From Parafilimonas sp. (lineage in GTDB: Bacteria; Bacteroidota; Bacteroidia; Chitinophagales; Chitinophagaceae), in assembly GCA_017856455.1 (NCBI GenBank), contig JAFMEZ010000004.1, positions 1 to 64,000 of the forward strand: a stretch of DNA of 64,000 nt. Reading direction: 5' to 3'. Shown here piece after piece: positions 54,102 to 64,000 of this stretch (position 1 is the first letter of the stretch; each line of letters starts with the position of its first letter). The position numbers and the translations under genes were made by a program. Under the pieces are notes generated by a model that worked only from the letters and a program-made list of their open reading frames with translations, was not told the DNA's origin and searched no databases.

Positions 54102-55589
54102 ATGGCAACCATCAGAAAACAAAGCATTTACTCATCCGTATATATTTATGCAGGTTTTGTTTTTGGGGCCGTTAATGTCCTTTTCTTCTTTCCAAAATAC
54201 TTTACGCCTGAGCAATTCGGACTTACGAGAATTTTAATGGACATCGCCTTGATATTTTCTACGCTGTGTACCGCTGGAATGATCCCCATTGCTTTTAAAT
54301 TCAGCCCTTTTTATCGGCACCATCTGGATAGATCCAAAAACGATCTTTTCACCTTTACTTTTTTAATCGTCATTGCAGCCTGTATATTATTTTATTTTGC
54401 ACTACCCTATTTACATCCAATAATTATCAAAAAATTTGGATACAGATCACCGCTGCTGGTAGATTATTTTGAGTGGATTTATCCCATGGCGATTGGTGTT
54501 GTGATATTTTCATTGCTTGAAGCATATGCATGGGTTGTTTCAAAAAATGTTGCCTCAAATTTTTTGAGGGAATTTTTTTACAGGGTTCTAGTTACGTTAC
54601 TTATTTTATTCTGGACATTCAAGGTAATTGACAGCTTTGATGTATTTATTGGCGCATATTCTTTGCTTTACTTTTTGCTCATTTTGATAATGGGGTGGAT
54701 CATCTACAGATCAAAATATTTTAGCATCACATTTAAACGAAGTGTGATAACAAAAAAATATGCTCCCATGATGATCAAGTTTGGGAGTGCTTATTTTTTA
54801 AGTGCCCTTTTGAATATTCTGGCAAAGACCAATGATACATTGATCATTGCTTCACAATCTTCAGGTGGATTAAAAGATGCAGCCATTTTTACGATCGCCA
54901 CTTATCTCATCACATTAATGGATGTTCCACAGAGAAGCATGGTTTCTTCTGCAACTGTTCAAATCTCAGAAGCATGGAGAAGAAAGGATCTTGCAAAACT
55001 GGATCGGCTATATAAAAAAACAGCATTGACTTTACTGATAACAGCTCTTGCAATCATGGGCATTATATTGATCAATGCTCAACTTGCGGTCAAATATCTT
55101 GGTGAAATTTATTCGGGACTGCCCTTGCTAATGATAATACTTGGAACTGGAAAATTAATTGAACTGGGAACAGGAATGAATGCGCAAATTCTTCAATTGT
55201 CTAAGCATTGGAGAGTGGACCTTTTTACAAATATGTTATTTGTATTGATTTCAATCGTGTTCAATTATTTTCTTACAAAGCAACTAGGGATAATTGGAAC
55301 AGCAATTGGAAGTGTTCTCGCAATAATACTCTTCAACTTGATTCGATTTATTTATATCAAAAGATTACTAAAACTTCAGCCATTTACAAAGCAAAATGCA
55401 TTTGCCCTTCTCATTGCGTTGACTTGGGGAACAATTAGCTACTTCTTTGATATTGGGGACAACATCATTATTTCTCATTTACTTAAAACTATCATATTTG
55501 TTTTAGGTTTCTCAATCACAATCATCAAAATGAATATTTCAGAAGATATAACCGATTTATTTCTCCAACTAAAAGGGAAAATTTTTTAA
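54102..55589 (+). CDS. polysaccharide/oligosaccharide flippase (MOP superfamily, Wzx-like)
   Basis: This inner-membrane protein of 495 residues has about 12-14 hydrophobic segments. The N-terminal ATIRKQSIYSSVYIYAGFVFGAVNVLFFFPKYFTPEQFGL is the usual start of polysaccharide biosynthesis C-type flippases, which move lipid-linked sugar chains across the membrane. No glycosyltransferase cluster surrounds it, so the chain it moves is unknown. Lipid II flippase activity (MurJ-like) is an alternative but the motifs fit Wzx-type better. Confidence 0.82.
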   Translation: MATIRKQSIYSSVYIYAGFVFGAVNVLFFFPKYFTPEQFGLTRILMDIALIFSTLCTAGMIPIAFKFSPFYRHHLDRSKNDLFTFTFLIVIAACILFYFALPYLHPIIIKKFGYRSPLLVDYFEWIYPMAIGVVIFSLLEAYAWVVSKNVASNFLREFFYRVLVTLLILFWTFKVIDSFDVFIGAYSLLYFLLILIMGWIIYRSKYFSITFKRSVITKKYAPMMIKFGSAYFLSALLNILAKTNDTLIIASQSSGGLKDAAIFTIATYLITLMDVPQRSMVSSATVQISEAWRRKDLAKLDRLYKKTALTLLITALAIMGIILINAQLAVKYLGEIYSGLPLLMIILGTGKLIELGTGMNAQILQLSKHWRVDLFTNMLFVLISIVFNYFLTKQLGIIGTAIGSVLAIILFNLIRFIYIKRLLKLQPFTKQNAFALLIALTWGTISYFFDIGDNIIISHLLKTIIFVLGFSITIIKMNISEDITDLFLQLKGKIF

Positions 55590-55653
55590 CAGGCATTAGA
55601 ATTGGTATGATGGTTAACGTAAATCTAGTATCTTACCACCCAAAATTATTTAG

Positions 55654-56958
55654 ATGAACTTTCAGTGGGAAAATTTAAGTAGGGGCCTCTTGGGTATGCT
55701 CATTCTTATTGGCATATGTTACCTACTCAGCAATAATAGAAAGGCCATCAATTGGAAGCTCGTTTCAATGGGCATCATTGCCCAACTAGCATTTGCGATC
55801 GGCGTGTTATCGCAAGGAAAGTATAATTTTTTCAGGATTTTAATTCAATGGCTCTCAGATCAGTTTGTACAGGTCATCAACCTAGCACACAAGGGAATTG
55901 AATTTATGTTTGGGAATTTAGCGGATGCCAGTGGAAGTTGGGGATATACATTTGCTATACAGGCTTTGCCGAATATCATCTTTTTCGCTGCACTTTCAGC
56001 ATTATTCTATTACTTGGGTTTACTTCAAAAAATAGTTTACTTTTTTGCTTTGTTATTGAGCAAATTAAAAGTTTCTGGAGCAGAGAGTGTTTCAACTGCA
56101 GCGAATATCTTTCTTGGTCAGACTGAAGCACCATTGATGGTGAGACCTTTTTTAGAAAAAATGAACAGAAGTGAAATTCTATGTATCATGGTTGGTGGAA
56201 TGGCTAATACTGCAGGATCTGTGCTTGCTGCTTATGTTGGCTTCCTTGGCGGTAATGACATTGCACAACAACATTATTTCGCTTTGCATTTGCTTAGTCA
56301 ATCGATCATGAGTGCCCCTGCAGCAATTGTTTGCTCGAAAATACTTTTCCCCCAAACAGAAAAAATTGATGAGCGAATCATTTTGACAAAAGAAAAATTT
56401 GGCGAAAATGCATTAGACGCAATTTCATTGGGAACAACAGATGGTTTGAAATTAGCTGTTAATGTTGGTGCAATCTTAATTGTATTCACAGCATTGATGT
56501 ATGTATTGAACTGGGTACTTGGATCAGTTGGATATTACCTTGGCTTGAACAATTGGATTAAAGACATTTCAAGTGGCCGATATGATTCTTTATCTTTTCA
56601 AATGATTTTAGGCTACCTGTTCTCTCCTATTGCTTGGCTGATTGGAGTTCATCAGTCGGATATGATTTCAGTTGGACAACTCTTAGGTGAAAAGACCATC
56701 ATCAATGAATTTCAGGCTTATATCACATTTGGAAGAATGAAAGCTGAGGGAATCATATCTGATCCACGTTCTATTCTGATTACGACTTATGCGCTATGTG
56801 GATTCGCCAATATAGCCTCAATTGGTATTCAAATTGGAGGAATCAGTCAGCTTGCTCCTAACCAAAGGAAAAATCTAACTGAATTAGGATTCAAAGCATT
56901 GATTGGTGGTACAATTGCTTGTTTGATGTGCGCTTGTATAGCAGGTGCATTAGGCTAA
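55654..56958 (+). CDS. NupC-type concentrative nucleoside transporter
   Basis: This Na+- or H+-coupled nucleoside importer in the inner membrane has 434 residues with about 10-12 hydrophobic stretches. The conserved gating motif SGAESVSTAANIFLGQTEAPLMVRPFL (about 145-171), GGMANTAGSVLAAY and TDGLKLAVNVGAILIVF match the CNT family. It stands 64 bp after the flippase gene. No -7 element could be placed with confidence in front of it. Confidence 0.92.
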   Translation: MNFQWENLSRGLLGMLILIGICYLLSNNRKAINWKLVSMGIIAQLAFAIGVLSQGKYNFFRILIQWLSDQFVQVINLAHKGIEFMFGNLADASGSWGYTFAIQALPNIIFFAALSALFYYLGLLQKIVYFFALLLSKLKVSGAESVSTAANIFLGQTEAPLMVRPFLEKMNRSEILCIMVGGMANTAGSVLAAYVGFLGGNDIAQQHYFALHLLSQSIMSAPAAIVCSKILFPQTEKIDERIILTKEKFGENALDAISLGTTDGLKLAVNVGAILIVFTALMYVLNWVLGSVGYYLGLNNWIKDISSGRYDSLSFQMILGYLFSPIAWLIGVHQSDMISVGQLLGEKTIINEFQAYITFGRMKAEGIISDPRSILITTYALCGFANIASIGIQIGGISQLAPNQRKNLTELGFKALIGGTIACLMCACIAGALG

Positions 56959-56989
56959 ACATGGTTTAGGCTGGTCGAGAATTCGGTTG

Positions 56990-56997
56990 TAATTTTG
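56990..56997 (+). promoter_or_regulatory. candidate -7 promoter element for mqnE
   Basis: TAATTTTG, an exact TAnnTTTG match, lies 16 bases before the ATG at 57014. Confidence 0.45.
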
Positions 56998-57013
56998 CAA
57001 AAAATTCAAGGCC

Positions 57014-58132
57014 ATGGCTGGTGATTTGAGCATACTTTCAACAACATCCCCTCACTTATCAGAGATTATTCATAAGATTCAAAACGAACAAAGAGTTACC
57101 CCTGAAGAAGGACTATTCCTTTTTGAAAAAGCATCGCTTGCTGAGCTGGGTGCTATGGCAAATTATATCAGAGAAAAAAAACACGGCAACAGAACTTATT
57201 TTAACCGCAACTTTCATATAGAGCCAACCAATGTTTGTGTATTCTCTTGTAAGTTTTGTTCATACTCGAAGTTATATGCACATAGAGAAGAAGGATGGGA
57301 GCTTTCAATTGATGAAATGTTGGAGAAAGTGAAGGCTTATGATGGCGAACCCATCACTGAAGTACACATTGTTGGAGGCGTACACCCCAAGATGGATATT
57401 TACTTTTTTGTTGAGTTAATTAAAAAAATAAAAGCACATCGTCCTGATTTACATGTTAAAGGCTTTACAGCAGTTGAGCTTGACTACATGTTTAGAAAAG
57501 CCAAATTGAACAGGCAGGAAGGAATGGAGCTATTGCACAACGCAGGGCTTGATTCCCTACCAGGAGGAGGCGCAGAAATTTTTGATCCAGGTATAAGAAA
57601 TCAAATTTGTGCTGATAAGGTTGATGCTGATGGATGGTTGGATATACATGCCACTGCCCATAAGATGGGCATACATTCAAATGCAACCATGTTATACGGA
57701 CATTTGGAAAACTATACACACAGAATTGATCATATGAATCGATTGAGAAATCTTCAAGATGAAACCAAGGGATTCAACACTTTTATTCCATTGAAGTTTC
57801 GCAATCATGATAATGAATTAAGTCACTTACCTGAAATAAGTTCAATTGAAGACATGAAAACATATGCAGTTGCAAGGATTTTCATGGATAACTTCCCACA
57901 CATAAAAGCCTATTGGCCTATGCTTGGAAGGGAGCAAGCTCAGTTAACGTTGTCATTTGGTGTTAATGATCTAGATGGAACCATTGATGATTCTACGAAA
58001 ATTTACTCAATGGCCGGTAGTGAAGAGCAAAACCCAAGTATGAGTACGGAAGAACTCATCACATTGATTAAACAGGTTGGTAGAACTCCAATTGAAAGAG
58101 ACACCCTTTATAATGTGGTAAAGGAATATTAA
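57014..58132 (+). CDS. mqnE: aminofutalosine synthase MqnE (radical SAM)
   Basis: MqnE joins a chorismate-derived enolpyruvyl benzoate to SAM to make aminofutalosine in the futalosine route to menaquinone. The 372 residues have the radical-SAM cluster motif NVCVFSCKFCSY (Cys75, Cys79, Cys82), EVHIVGGVHPKMD, and LPGGGAEIFDPGIR, which separates MqnE from MqnC. The C-terminal block HIKAYWPMLGREQAQLTLSFGVNDLDGT is typical of the CofH/Mqn group. No other mqn gene lies in the window, so the pathway is scattered. It is convergent with the FKBP gene. Confidence 0.93.
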   Translation: MAGDLSILSTTSPHLSEIIHKIQNEQRVTPEEGLFLFEKASLAELGAMANYIREKKHGNRTYFNRNFHIEPTNVCVFSCKFCSYSKLYAHREEGWELSIDEMLEKVKAYDGEPITEVHIVGGVHPKMDIYFFVELIKKIKAHRPDLHVKGFTAVELDYMFRKAKLNRQEGMELLHNAGLDSLPGGGAEIFDPGIRNQICADKVDADGWLDIHATAHKMGIHSNATMLYGHLENYTHRIDHMNRLRNLQDETKGFNTFIPLKFRNHDNELSHLPEISSIEDMKTYAVARIFMDNFPHIKAYWPMLGREQAQLTLSFGVNDLDGTIDDSTKIYSMAGSEEQNPSMSTEELITLIKQVGRTPIERDTLYNVVKEY

Positions 58133-58137
58133 GCGAT

Positions 58138-58596
58138 TTATGAAACACCAACCAAAGTGATTTCAAAAATTAAAGCTGCATTTCCAGGGATACTTCCAGC
58201 GCCATAAGCTCCATATCCTAAAGAAGGAGGAAGATATAGTTTGATTTTTCCGCCAGGCTTGATCAGTGGCAAACCTAATTGCCATCCTGGAATCAATTGG
58301 TTCAGATTAAATGTAACAGGATTACCTGATTCATAATTAGCTGCAGTACCAGTTTGATCAAATACTGTCCCGTTGGTTAAATAACCCTTATAATATATAG
58401 TCACTTTTGAAGTTAATGTTGGGGCTGTACCAGAACCAGCTTGTTCAATTTTATAATAAAAACCTTTACTGTCTTGTTGAATAGAATTTGATAAAGCATT
58501 TGCGATAATATAATCTTCTATGCTCATTAACTGCTCCCCTTTTTTACATCCTATAAATAAAAAAGATAAAAATAAAACCGCTACAACTTGCTTCAT
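58138..58596 (-). CDS. FKBP-type peptidyl-prolyl isomerase, lipoprotein
   Basis: This proline isomerase and chaperone is anchored in the envelope. The 152 residues from the ATG at 58596 have a lipobox LFIGC (Cys about 17), then one FKBP domain (about 55-152): VTIYYKGYLTNGTVFDQTG, QLIPGWQLGLPLIKPGGKIKLYLPPSLGYGA and IPGNAALIFEITLVGV. A TTG four codons upstream could extend it but breaks the usual lipoprotein N-terminus and is rejected. It follows the small membrane protein gene by 30 bp and may share its promoter. Confidence 0.93.
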   Translation of the reverse strand: MKQVVAVLFLSFLFIGCKKGEQLMSIEDYIIANALSNSIQQDSKGFYYKIEQAGSGTAPTLTSKVTIYYKGYLTNGTVFDQTGTAANYESGNPVTFNLNQLIPGWQLGLPLIKPGGKIKLYLPPSLGYGAYGAGSIPGNAALIFEITLVGVS

Positions 58597-58626
58597 GTGA
58601 ATATTCAATTATTTGATGGGGCAAAT

Positions 58627-58953
58627 TTAGTGATTTCTATCCTTAGACTTTGCCAAAAGTCGCTGATACTCATGTTCAAATTTTTCCCACTTAAAACGTC
58701 TGTTTAAAATCGCAACAAAAACAGCAATCAATATTACGGCGACGATCAGAATGGTTGGGTTAAACTGACTCAATCCAACTGCATCCGCACGTTTGTACCA
58801 AAATCTACCCAAAAGAAAGTTCACTAAAATGGGAATTGCAAAGATTACACCGATTGGAAGACCATATGTAAGCTGCGTTAAGAACCGCTTTTGCTTAAGG
58901 CGATTTTGCTCCCAATAGGCCATAAATTTTATTTCCTCTTCAGAATATGACAT
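58627..58953 (-). CDS. small two-helix membrane protein of unknown function
   Basis: I do not recognise a named family for this 108-residue protein. An acidic and basic N-terminal part (MSYSEEEIKFMAYWEQNRLKQKRF) is followed by two hydrophobic segments (about 30-48 and 68-84) with a short loop containing GRFWYKRADAVG, and a basic C-terminal tail (KWEKFEHEYQRLLAKSKDRNH). The N-terminal YWEQNR pattern recurs in short conserved proteins of Bacteroidota, as far as I recall. It is divergent from the YhhN-family gene (21 bp) and is followed by the FKBP gene. Confidence 0.65.
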   Translation of the reverse strand: MSYSEEEIKFMAYWEQNRLKQKRFLTQLTYGLPIGVIFAIPILVNFLLGRFWYKRADAVGLSQFNPTILIVAVILIAVFVAILNRRFKWEKFEHEYQRLLAKSKDRNH

Positions 58954-58974
58954 AAAATATCTCTAAATTACGTC

Positions 58975-59646
58975 ATGCATCAAAAACAACGATTGTTTTT
59001 CTTCCTTTTTTCAATCATCTCCTTGATTGAAATTTCGCTTGTTGCGTATAACAAAGAGGATCTAAGGTTTGCAACGAAACCACTTATAGTACCTTTACTG
59101 GGACTGACCTACTATTTCTCATTGAACAATAAAGGCGGATTGCTCAAGGACGCAATTATTTGGGCATTGTTTTTTTCATGGTTGGGAGATATACTACTCC
59201 AAAAAGAAAACTTATTTGTGCCTGGACTGATTTGTTTTTTAACTGCACATATATTTTATATCTTCTTTTTTGCGCGCACGAGTTCTGAGAAAACTTCTTT
59301 TTTCAAATTAAGACCAGTAATGCTCATTGCAGTATTGGCATACTTAATTGAATTCATGCACCTTTTGTGGCCATCGCTTGGAGCCATGAAAATTCCAGTT
59401 TTGATTTATGGAATCACCATCAGCACAATGCTATCTGCAGCAATATGGCAATATCAAAAACTGAATGACAGAACAGCATTGTATTTGATCATTGGTGCAA
59501 CAATGTTTGTTACCTCAGATTCAATATTGGCCATCAATAAGTTTAGCTATCCGTTCAGTTCTGCAGGTATTTTTATCATGTCAACTTATATACTGGCACA
59601 ACTCTTTATTGTGCTTGGTGCAATTCGATATCGAAATAACAGTTAA
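58975..59646 (+). CDS. YhhN/TMEM86-family membrane protein (lysoplasmalogenase family)
   Basis: This integral membrane protein of 223 residues has about 8 hydrophobic segments. Conserved acidic positions occur in FSWLGDILLQKE (about 64-75) and ATMFVTSDSILAINKF (about 176-191), as in YhhN/TMEM86 proteins. The animal members hydrolyse the vinyl-ether bond of lysoplasmalogens; the bacterial substrate is not settled. It is followed directly by a bidirectional terminator shared with groEL. Confidence 0.85.
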   Translation: MHQKQRLFFFLFSIISLIEISLVAYNKEDLRFATKPLIVPLLGLTYYFSLNNKGGLLKDAIIWALFFSWLGDILLQKENLFVPGLICFLTAHIFYIFFFARTSSEKTSFFKLRPVMLIAVLAYLIEFMHLLWPSLGAMKIPVLIYGITISTMLSAAIWQYQKLNDRTALYLIIGATMFVTSDSILAINKFSYPFSSAGIFIMSTYILAQLFIVLGAIRYRNNS

Positions 59647-59647
59647 T

Positions 59648-59681
59648 AAAAAAGCTCCGATTACTCGGAGCTTTTTTATTT
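59648..59681. terminator. bidirectional terminator between YhhN-family gene and groEL
   Basis: A perfect stem AAAAAAGCTCCGA/TCGGAGCTTTTTT with a short loop lies between convergent stop codons, with A/T runs on both sides. Confidence 0.93.
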
Positions 59682-59701
59682 TATCGGCATACTGAATTTG
59701 A

Positions 59702-61646
<1,945 letters not shown>

Positions 61647-61837
61647 AGCGTTTTGTTTTGTGTTTTAAAAAAATTTTAAACAAGATATACTTGCACAACC
61701 AAATAATCGAATTCTATACCATAGGCATAAAATTGAAAATATGTCAGAAAGTCACCAATTTAGGCTGCAAAAATGGGGAAATTGGCATAAAATTTAGTGG
61801 GCAAATATGCCAATTTAACACAAGAAATGACGAAAAA

Positions 61838-61868
61838 TTGGACATGGGGAGGATATGGACTATCTTTG
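61838..61868 (+). promoter_or_regulatory. candidate promoter of nusB
   Basis: TTG (61838-61840), a 20-base spacer and TATCTTTG (61861-61868) make a good -33/-7 pair, 23 bases before the nusB ATG. The rest of 61647-61837 is AT-rich and I see no other clear signal there. Confidence 0.55.
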
Positions 61869-61891
61869 CGCTTCCCAAAAAAGCTCTTTAG

Positions 61892-62821
61892 ATGATCAGT
61901 CGCAGGAATATCAGGATTAAAGTGATGCAGTGCCTTTACGCAGCAGAAACAGAGTCGACTACTCAATCAGAACCACAATCTCAGAAACTTTTAAAGTCTT
62001 ATCTCGATGATACGGCTGAACTTTTTGCCTTTTGTGTTTATTTCATGACTGAAATTGCAAGATACCCAGAAGTAGATGCAAAACTTCGTGCATCAAAGCA
62101 TTTACCGTCTTACGAAGACCTTCATGTGAAAATAAAACTTGCAGGCAACTCATTGTTATGGAAGATCATTGAAACATCATCCTTTCAATCTATTATAAAG
62201 CAAAAACATTTCTCAGATAAACTAAATACAGAACTCGTTAGAAAGATATATCTATCAATGGTAGATACTGAAATCTACAAGTCATACATCCATGAAGAAT
62301 CTAGAGATAAAAAATCCGAGAAAGAAATCATGGCATTTATTTTTACTGATCTCATGATGGCAAATGATGAAGTAATTGATTATTTAGAGGAACATTTCTT
62401 ACAATGGGATGATGATGCTGAAATGATTTATCAAATGGTGCTCAATTATTTAAGCAAACCAGCTTCATTCGAATTCAATGATATTATTGGTCCTGAGAAA
62501 ACGAATTATGCAAAATCATTACTCAAGACTACCATTGAGAAGAAAGATTTCACTCTTGAAATGATTAAACCCAAATTAAAAAACTGGGACCCTGATAGAA
62601 TTGCAGCACTTGATATGATACTTTTGAGAATGGGAATTTGCGAATTTCTTTACTTTGAAACCATTCCTACCAAAGTAACCATCAACGAATATATTGATCT
62701 GGCGAAGAGTTATAGCACTCAGCAAAGTGGGCAATTCGTAAATGGTATTTTAGATGGTATTCATAAAGATTTACAAGCGGCCGGATCCATCAAAAAAGTT
62801 GAGTTCAAAAAACAATCCTAA
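61892..62821 (+). CDS. nusB: transcription antitermination protein NusB (long Bacteroidota form)
   Basis: NusB binds boxA RNA with NusE to reduce termination in rRNA operons. The 309 residues are about twice the E. coli length, with the start MISRRNIRIKVMQCLYA and the main conserved C-terminal part (about 205-300): LKNWDPDRIAALDMILLRMGICEFLYFETIPTKVTINEYIDLAKSYSTQQSGQFVNGILDGI. The middle part is helical and lineage specific. It is followed by yajC after 36 bp. Confidence 0.95.
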   Translation: MISRRNIRIKVMQCLYAAETESTTQSEPQSQKLLKSYLDDTAELFAFCVYFMTEIARYPEVDAKLRASKHLPSYEDLHVKIKLAGNSLLWKIIETSSFQSIIKQKHFSDKLNTELVRKIYLSMVDTEIYKSYIHEESRDKKSEKEIMAFIFTDLMMANDEVIDYLEEHFLQWDDDAEMIYQMVLNYLSKPASFEFNDIIGPEKTNYAKSLLKTTIEKKDFTLEMIKPKLKNWDPDRIAALDMILLRMGICEFLYFETIPTKVTINEYIDLAKSYSTQQSGQFVNGILDGIHKDLQAAGSIKKVEFKKQS

Positions 62822-62826
62822 TTATT

Positions 62827-62834
62827 TACATTTG
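62827..62834 (+). promoter_or_regulatory. candidate -7 promoter element for yajC
   Basis: TACATTTG, an exact consensus match, begins 6 bases after the nusB stop and lies 23 bases before the yajC ATG. Confidence 0.4.
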
Positions 62835-62857
62835 TAAAAGTTTTTCAAACAAAAAAT

Positions 62858-63181
62858 ATGATGAATACAATTTTATTACAAGCCTCCCCAAATGCTGGCA
62901 TTATGCAACTTGTGTTATTGGGTGGAATGATCGTGGTATTTTATTTTTTTATGATCCGTCCTCAGGCTCAAAAAGCTAAAAAAGCAAAGAAATTTCAAGA
63001 AGAACTTCAGAAGGGCGACAAAATTGTTACCATTGCTGGTATCCATGGAATCGTTAATAAGGTCAACGATGACTCAACTATTCAAATTGAAGTGAGTCCA
63101 GGATCTTTCATGAAAATCGAAAAATCTGCCATCAGTCTTGAATGGAGTGAACAACTCAACAAAACTGCAGCAGCAAAATAA
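62858..63181 (+). CDS. yajC: preprotein translocase subunit YajC
   Basis: YajC is a small inner-membrane partner of SecDF in protein export. The 107 residues have one membrane helix (about 14-34, MQLVLLGGMIVVFYFFMIRPQAQ), followed by KKAKKFQEELQKGDKIVTIAGIHGIVNKVNDDS, the family core. The secD/secF genes are not adjacent. A rho-independent terminator follows 21 bases after the stop. Confidence 0.95.
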   Translation: MMNTILLQASPNAGIMQLVLLGGMIVVFYFFMIRPQAQKAKKAKKFQEELQKGDKIVTIAGIHGIVNKVNDDSTIQIEVSPGSFMKIEKSAISLEWSEQLNKTAAAK

Positions 63182-63202
63182 TCAAGCAAGTTAAGTTTGA
63201 AT

Positions 63203-63231
63203 AGCCTGGACATTGTTCCAGGCTTTTTTAT
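63203..63231 (+). terminator. rho-independent terminator of yajC
   Basis: A stem AGCCTGGA/TCCAGGCT with a 6-base loop is followed by a T run. The candidate -7 element of coaE begins directly after it. Confidence 0.88.
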
Positions 63232-63232
63232 T

Positions 63233-63240
63233 TACTTTTG
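63233..63240 (+). promoter_or_regulatory. candidate -7 promoter element for coaE
   Basis: TACTTTTG, an exact consensus match, ends three bases before the coaE ATG at 63244; TTG of a -33 element may be at 63213-63215. The mRNA would be leaderless or nearly so. Confidence 0.45.
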
Positions 63241-63243
63241 AAT

Positions 63244-63840
63244 ATGCTTAAAATTGGACTAACAGGAGGAATTGGAACGGGTAAAACTACTGTTGCCAAA
63301 ATATTTGAAGCAATAGGTATTCCAGTATACTATGCAGACATTGAAGCAAAAAGATTAATGGAACGTCATCCGATATTGATTGAAGAAATCAAATCAATTT
63401 TCGGCGCTGATGCCTATGTAAACGAAAAACTCAATAGAAGCCTGATAGCTCAAGCTGCTTTTAACAATAAAGATCTATTGCAAAGACTAAATGCATGTGT
63501 TCATCCATATACAATTGAAGATGGGAAAAATTGGATGCTAAAGCAAACATCCCCCTATGCCATTAAAGAAGCAGCACTCATTTTTGAATCAGGTATACAT
63601 AGTGAATTTGATAAAGTTATTGGAGTATATGCCCCTCATGCCATGAGAATTCAACGCGTAATGAAAAGAGATGGAATTACACAAGATCAGGTTTACGAAA
63701 GAATGCAACACCAAATTGAAGATGAAATCAAATACAAGCTTTGTGACGAAATCATTGTAAATGATGAACAAAAAATGCTAATACCACAGGTATTAGCATT
63801 ACACGAAAAATTTATTTCACTCACGAAAGACCTAGTATAA
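63244..63840 (+). CDS. coaE: dephospho-CoA kinase
   Basis: CoaE adds the 3'-phosphate in the last step of coenzyme A synthesis. The 198 residues from the ATG at 63244 have the P-loop GLTGGIGTGKTT (5-16), YYADIEAKRLMERHP (the DADxxAR-type region), CVHPYTIEDGKNW, EAALIFESGIH and QRVMKRDGITQDQVYERMQHQ. A TTG two codons upstream lies inside the -7 element and is rejected. The 3' end overlaps the convergent partial gene by 9 bp. Confidence 0.96.
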   Translation: MLKIGLTGGIGTGKTTVAKIFEAIGIPVYYADIEAKRLMERHPILIEEIKSIFGADAYVNEKLNRSLIAQAAFNNKDLLQRLNACVHPYTIEDGKNWMLKQTSPYAIKEAALIFESGIHSEFDKVIGVYAPHAMRIQRVMKRDGITQDQVYERMQHQIEDEIKYKLCDEIIVNDEQKMLIPQVLALHEKFISLTKDLV

Positions 63841-64000
63841 CTCCTCACAACCTATCGGTGCGCCTGGAGGAGCATCGGCATAAACAGCAGGACTGGCCTT
63901 TTCAGGCTCTTTAGATCTATTGAGCAAATGCTCAACGTGAGAAACATATTGTTGATCTGCAGAAATTTTCTTCTGTCCTTCTAAGTATTTTTTGAGTGAT
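63832..64000 (-). CDS. C-terminal end of an unrecognised protein (partial)
   Basis: An open frame enters from the window edge and stops at TAG 63832-63834, giving about 55 residues. They include SLKKYLEGQKKISADQQYV, VEHLLNRSKEPEKA and SPAVYADAPPGAPIGCEELY at the end. The reading frame is plausible because nothing else occupies this stretch and coaE ends here, but I cannot assign a family from the tail. Confidence 0.5.
   Translation of the reverse strand, partial: SLKKYLEGQKKISADQQYVSHVEHLLNRSKEPEKASPAVYADAPPGAPIGCEELY

Noticed and set aside
61647-61891. CIRCE/HrcA operator before groES
   Set aside because: No TTAGCACTC-N9-GAGTGCTAA-like inverted repeat is present.

Overview
The window is AT-rich, densely packed chromosomal DNA from a member of the Bacteroidota, most likely Chitinophagales/Chitinophagaceae. 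The evidence is a SusC/SusD pair, a TonB-dependent receptor with a CarboxypepD_reg-like domain, a DUF4249 lipoprotein, a DUF3822 protein, a short RpoD, a PUR-family (DUF3276) protein, a long NusB and many Bacteroidota-type -7 promoter elements (TAnnTTTG). I see no prophage, insertion sequence, CRISPR array or integron. Genes often touch or overlap, including convergent pairs.

Layout. 1-2.7 kb: lpxK (cut by the window edge), 5-formyl-THF cyclo-ligase, rsmD and DUF3822 as one minus-strand operon. 2.7-6.7 kb: a MATE exporter facing thrS-infC. 6.8-12.3 kb: a secreted protein of unknown function, a TonB-dependent receptor and an ABC-F ATPase carrying a heptanucleotide repeat block in its coding region. 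12.4-17.5 kb: a SusC/SusD uptake pair with a LacI-type operator-like palindrome upstream, then tRNA-Arg(TCT). 17.8-26.7 kb: ung, plsC and an envelope group (lptD divergent from amidase, MCE/MlaD-like, OstA/LptA-like, NhaD). 26.7-34.8 kb: trxB, DUF4249, rpoD, threonine aldolase, pgi, PUR protein, an ABC exporter half and tRNA-Ser(TGA).

34.8-44.7 kb is the main accessory locus: an L-fucose scavenging and catabolism island. Three secreted GH29 alpha-L-fucosidases would release fucose. A FucP-type symporter and a mutarotase-family protein would bring it in. Two SDR dehydrogenases, an L-fuconolactonase-type amidohydrolase and an FAH-family hydrolase fit the non-phosphorylating route (fucose, fuconolactone, fuconate, 2-keto-3-deoxyfuconate, 2,4-diketo-3-deoxyfuconate, then pyruvate and lactate). 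The enolase-superfamily fuconate dehydratase is absent. A second FAH-family gene resembling 2-keto-3-deoxy-arabinonate dehydratases is present. The presumed fucose dehydrogenase has Asn where the SDR catalytic Lys is expected.

44.7-64 kb is mostly housekeeping: mutS2 (without the Smr domain), msrA, an M1 peptidase, an NlpC/P60 lipoprotein, dnaE, trxA, a polysaccharide flippase, a NupC-type transporter, mqnE (futalosine menaquinone pathway), an FKBP lipoprotein, a small membrane protein, a YhhN-family protein, groES-groEL, nusB, yajC, coaE and the tail of an unrecognised gene. I found no clear wholly new system. The best candidates for follow-up are the fucose island's missing and altered enzymes, the repeat block in the ABC-F gene, and promoters placed so close to start codons that the mRNAs may be leaderless.
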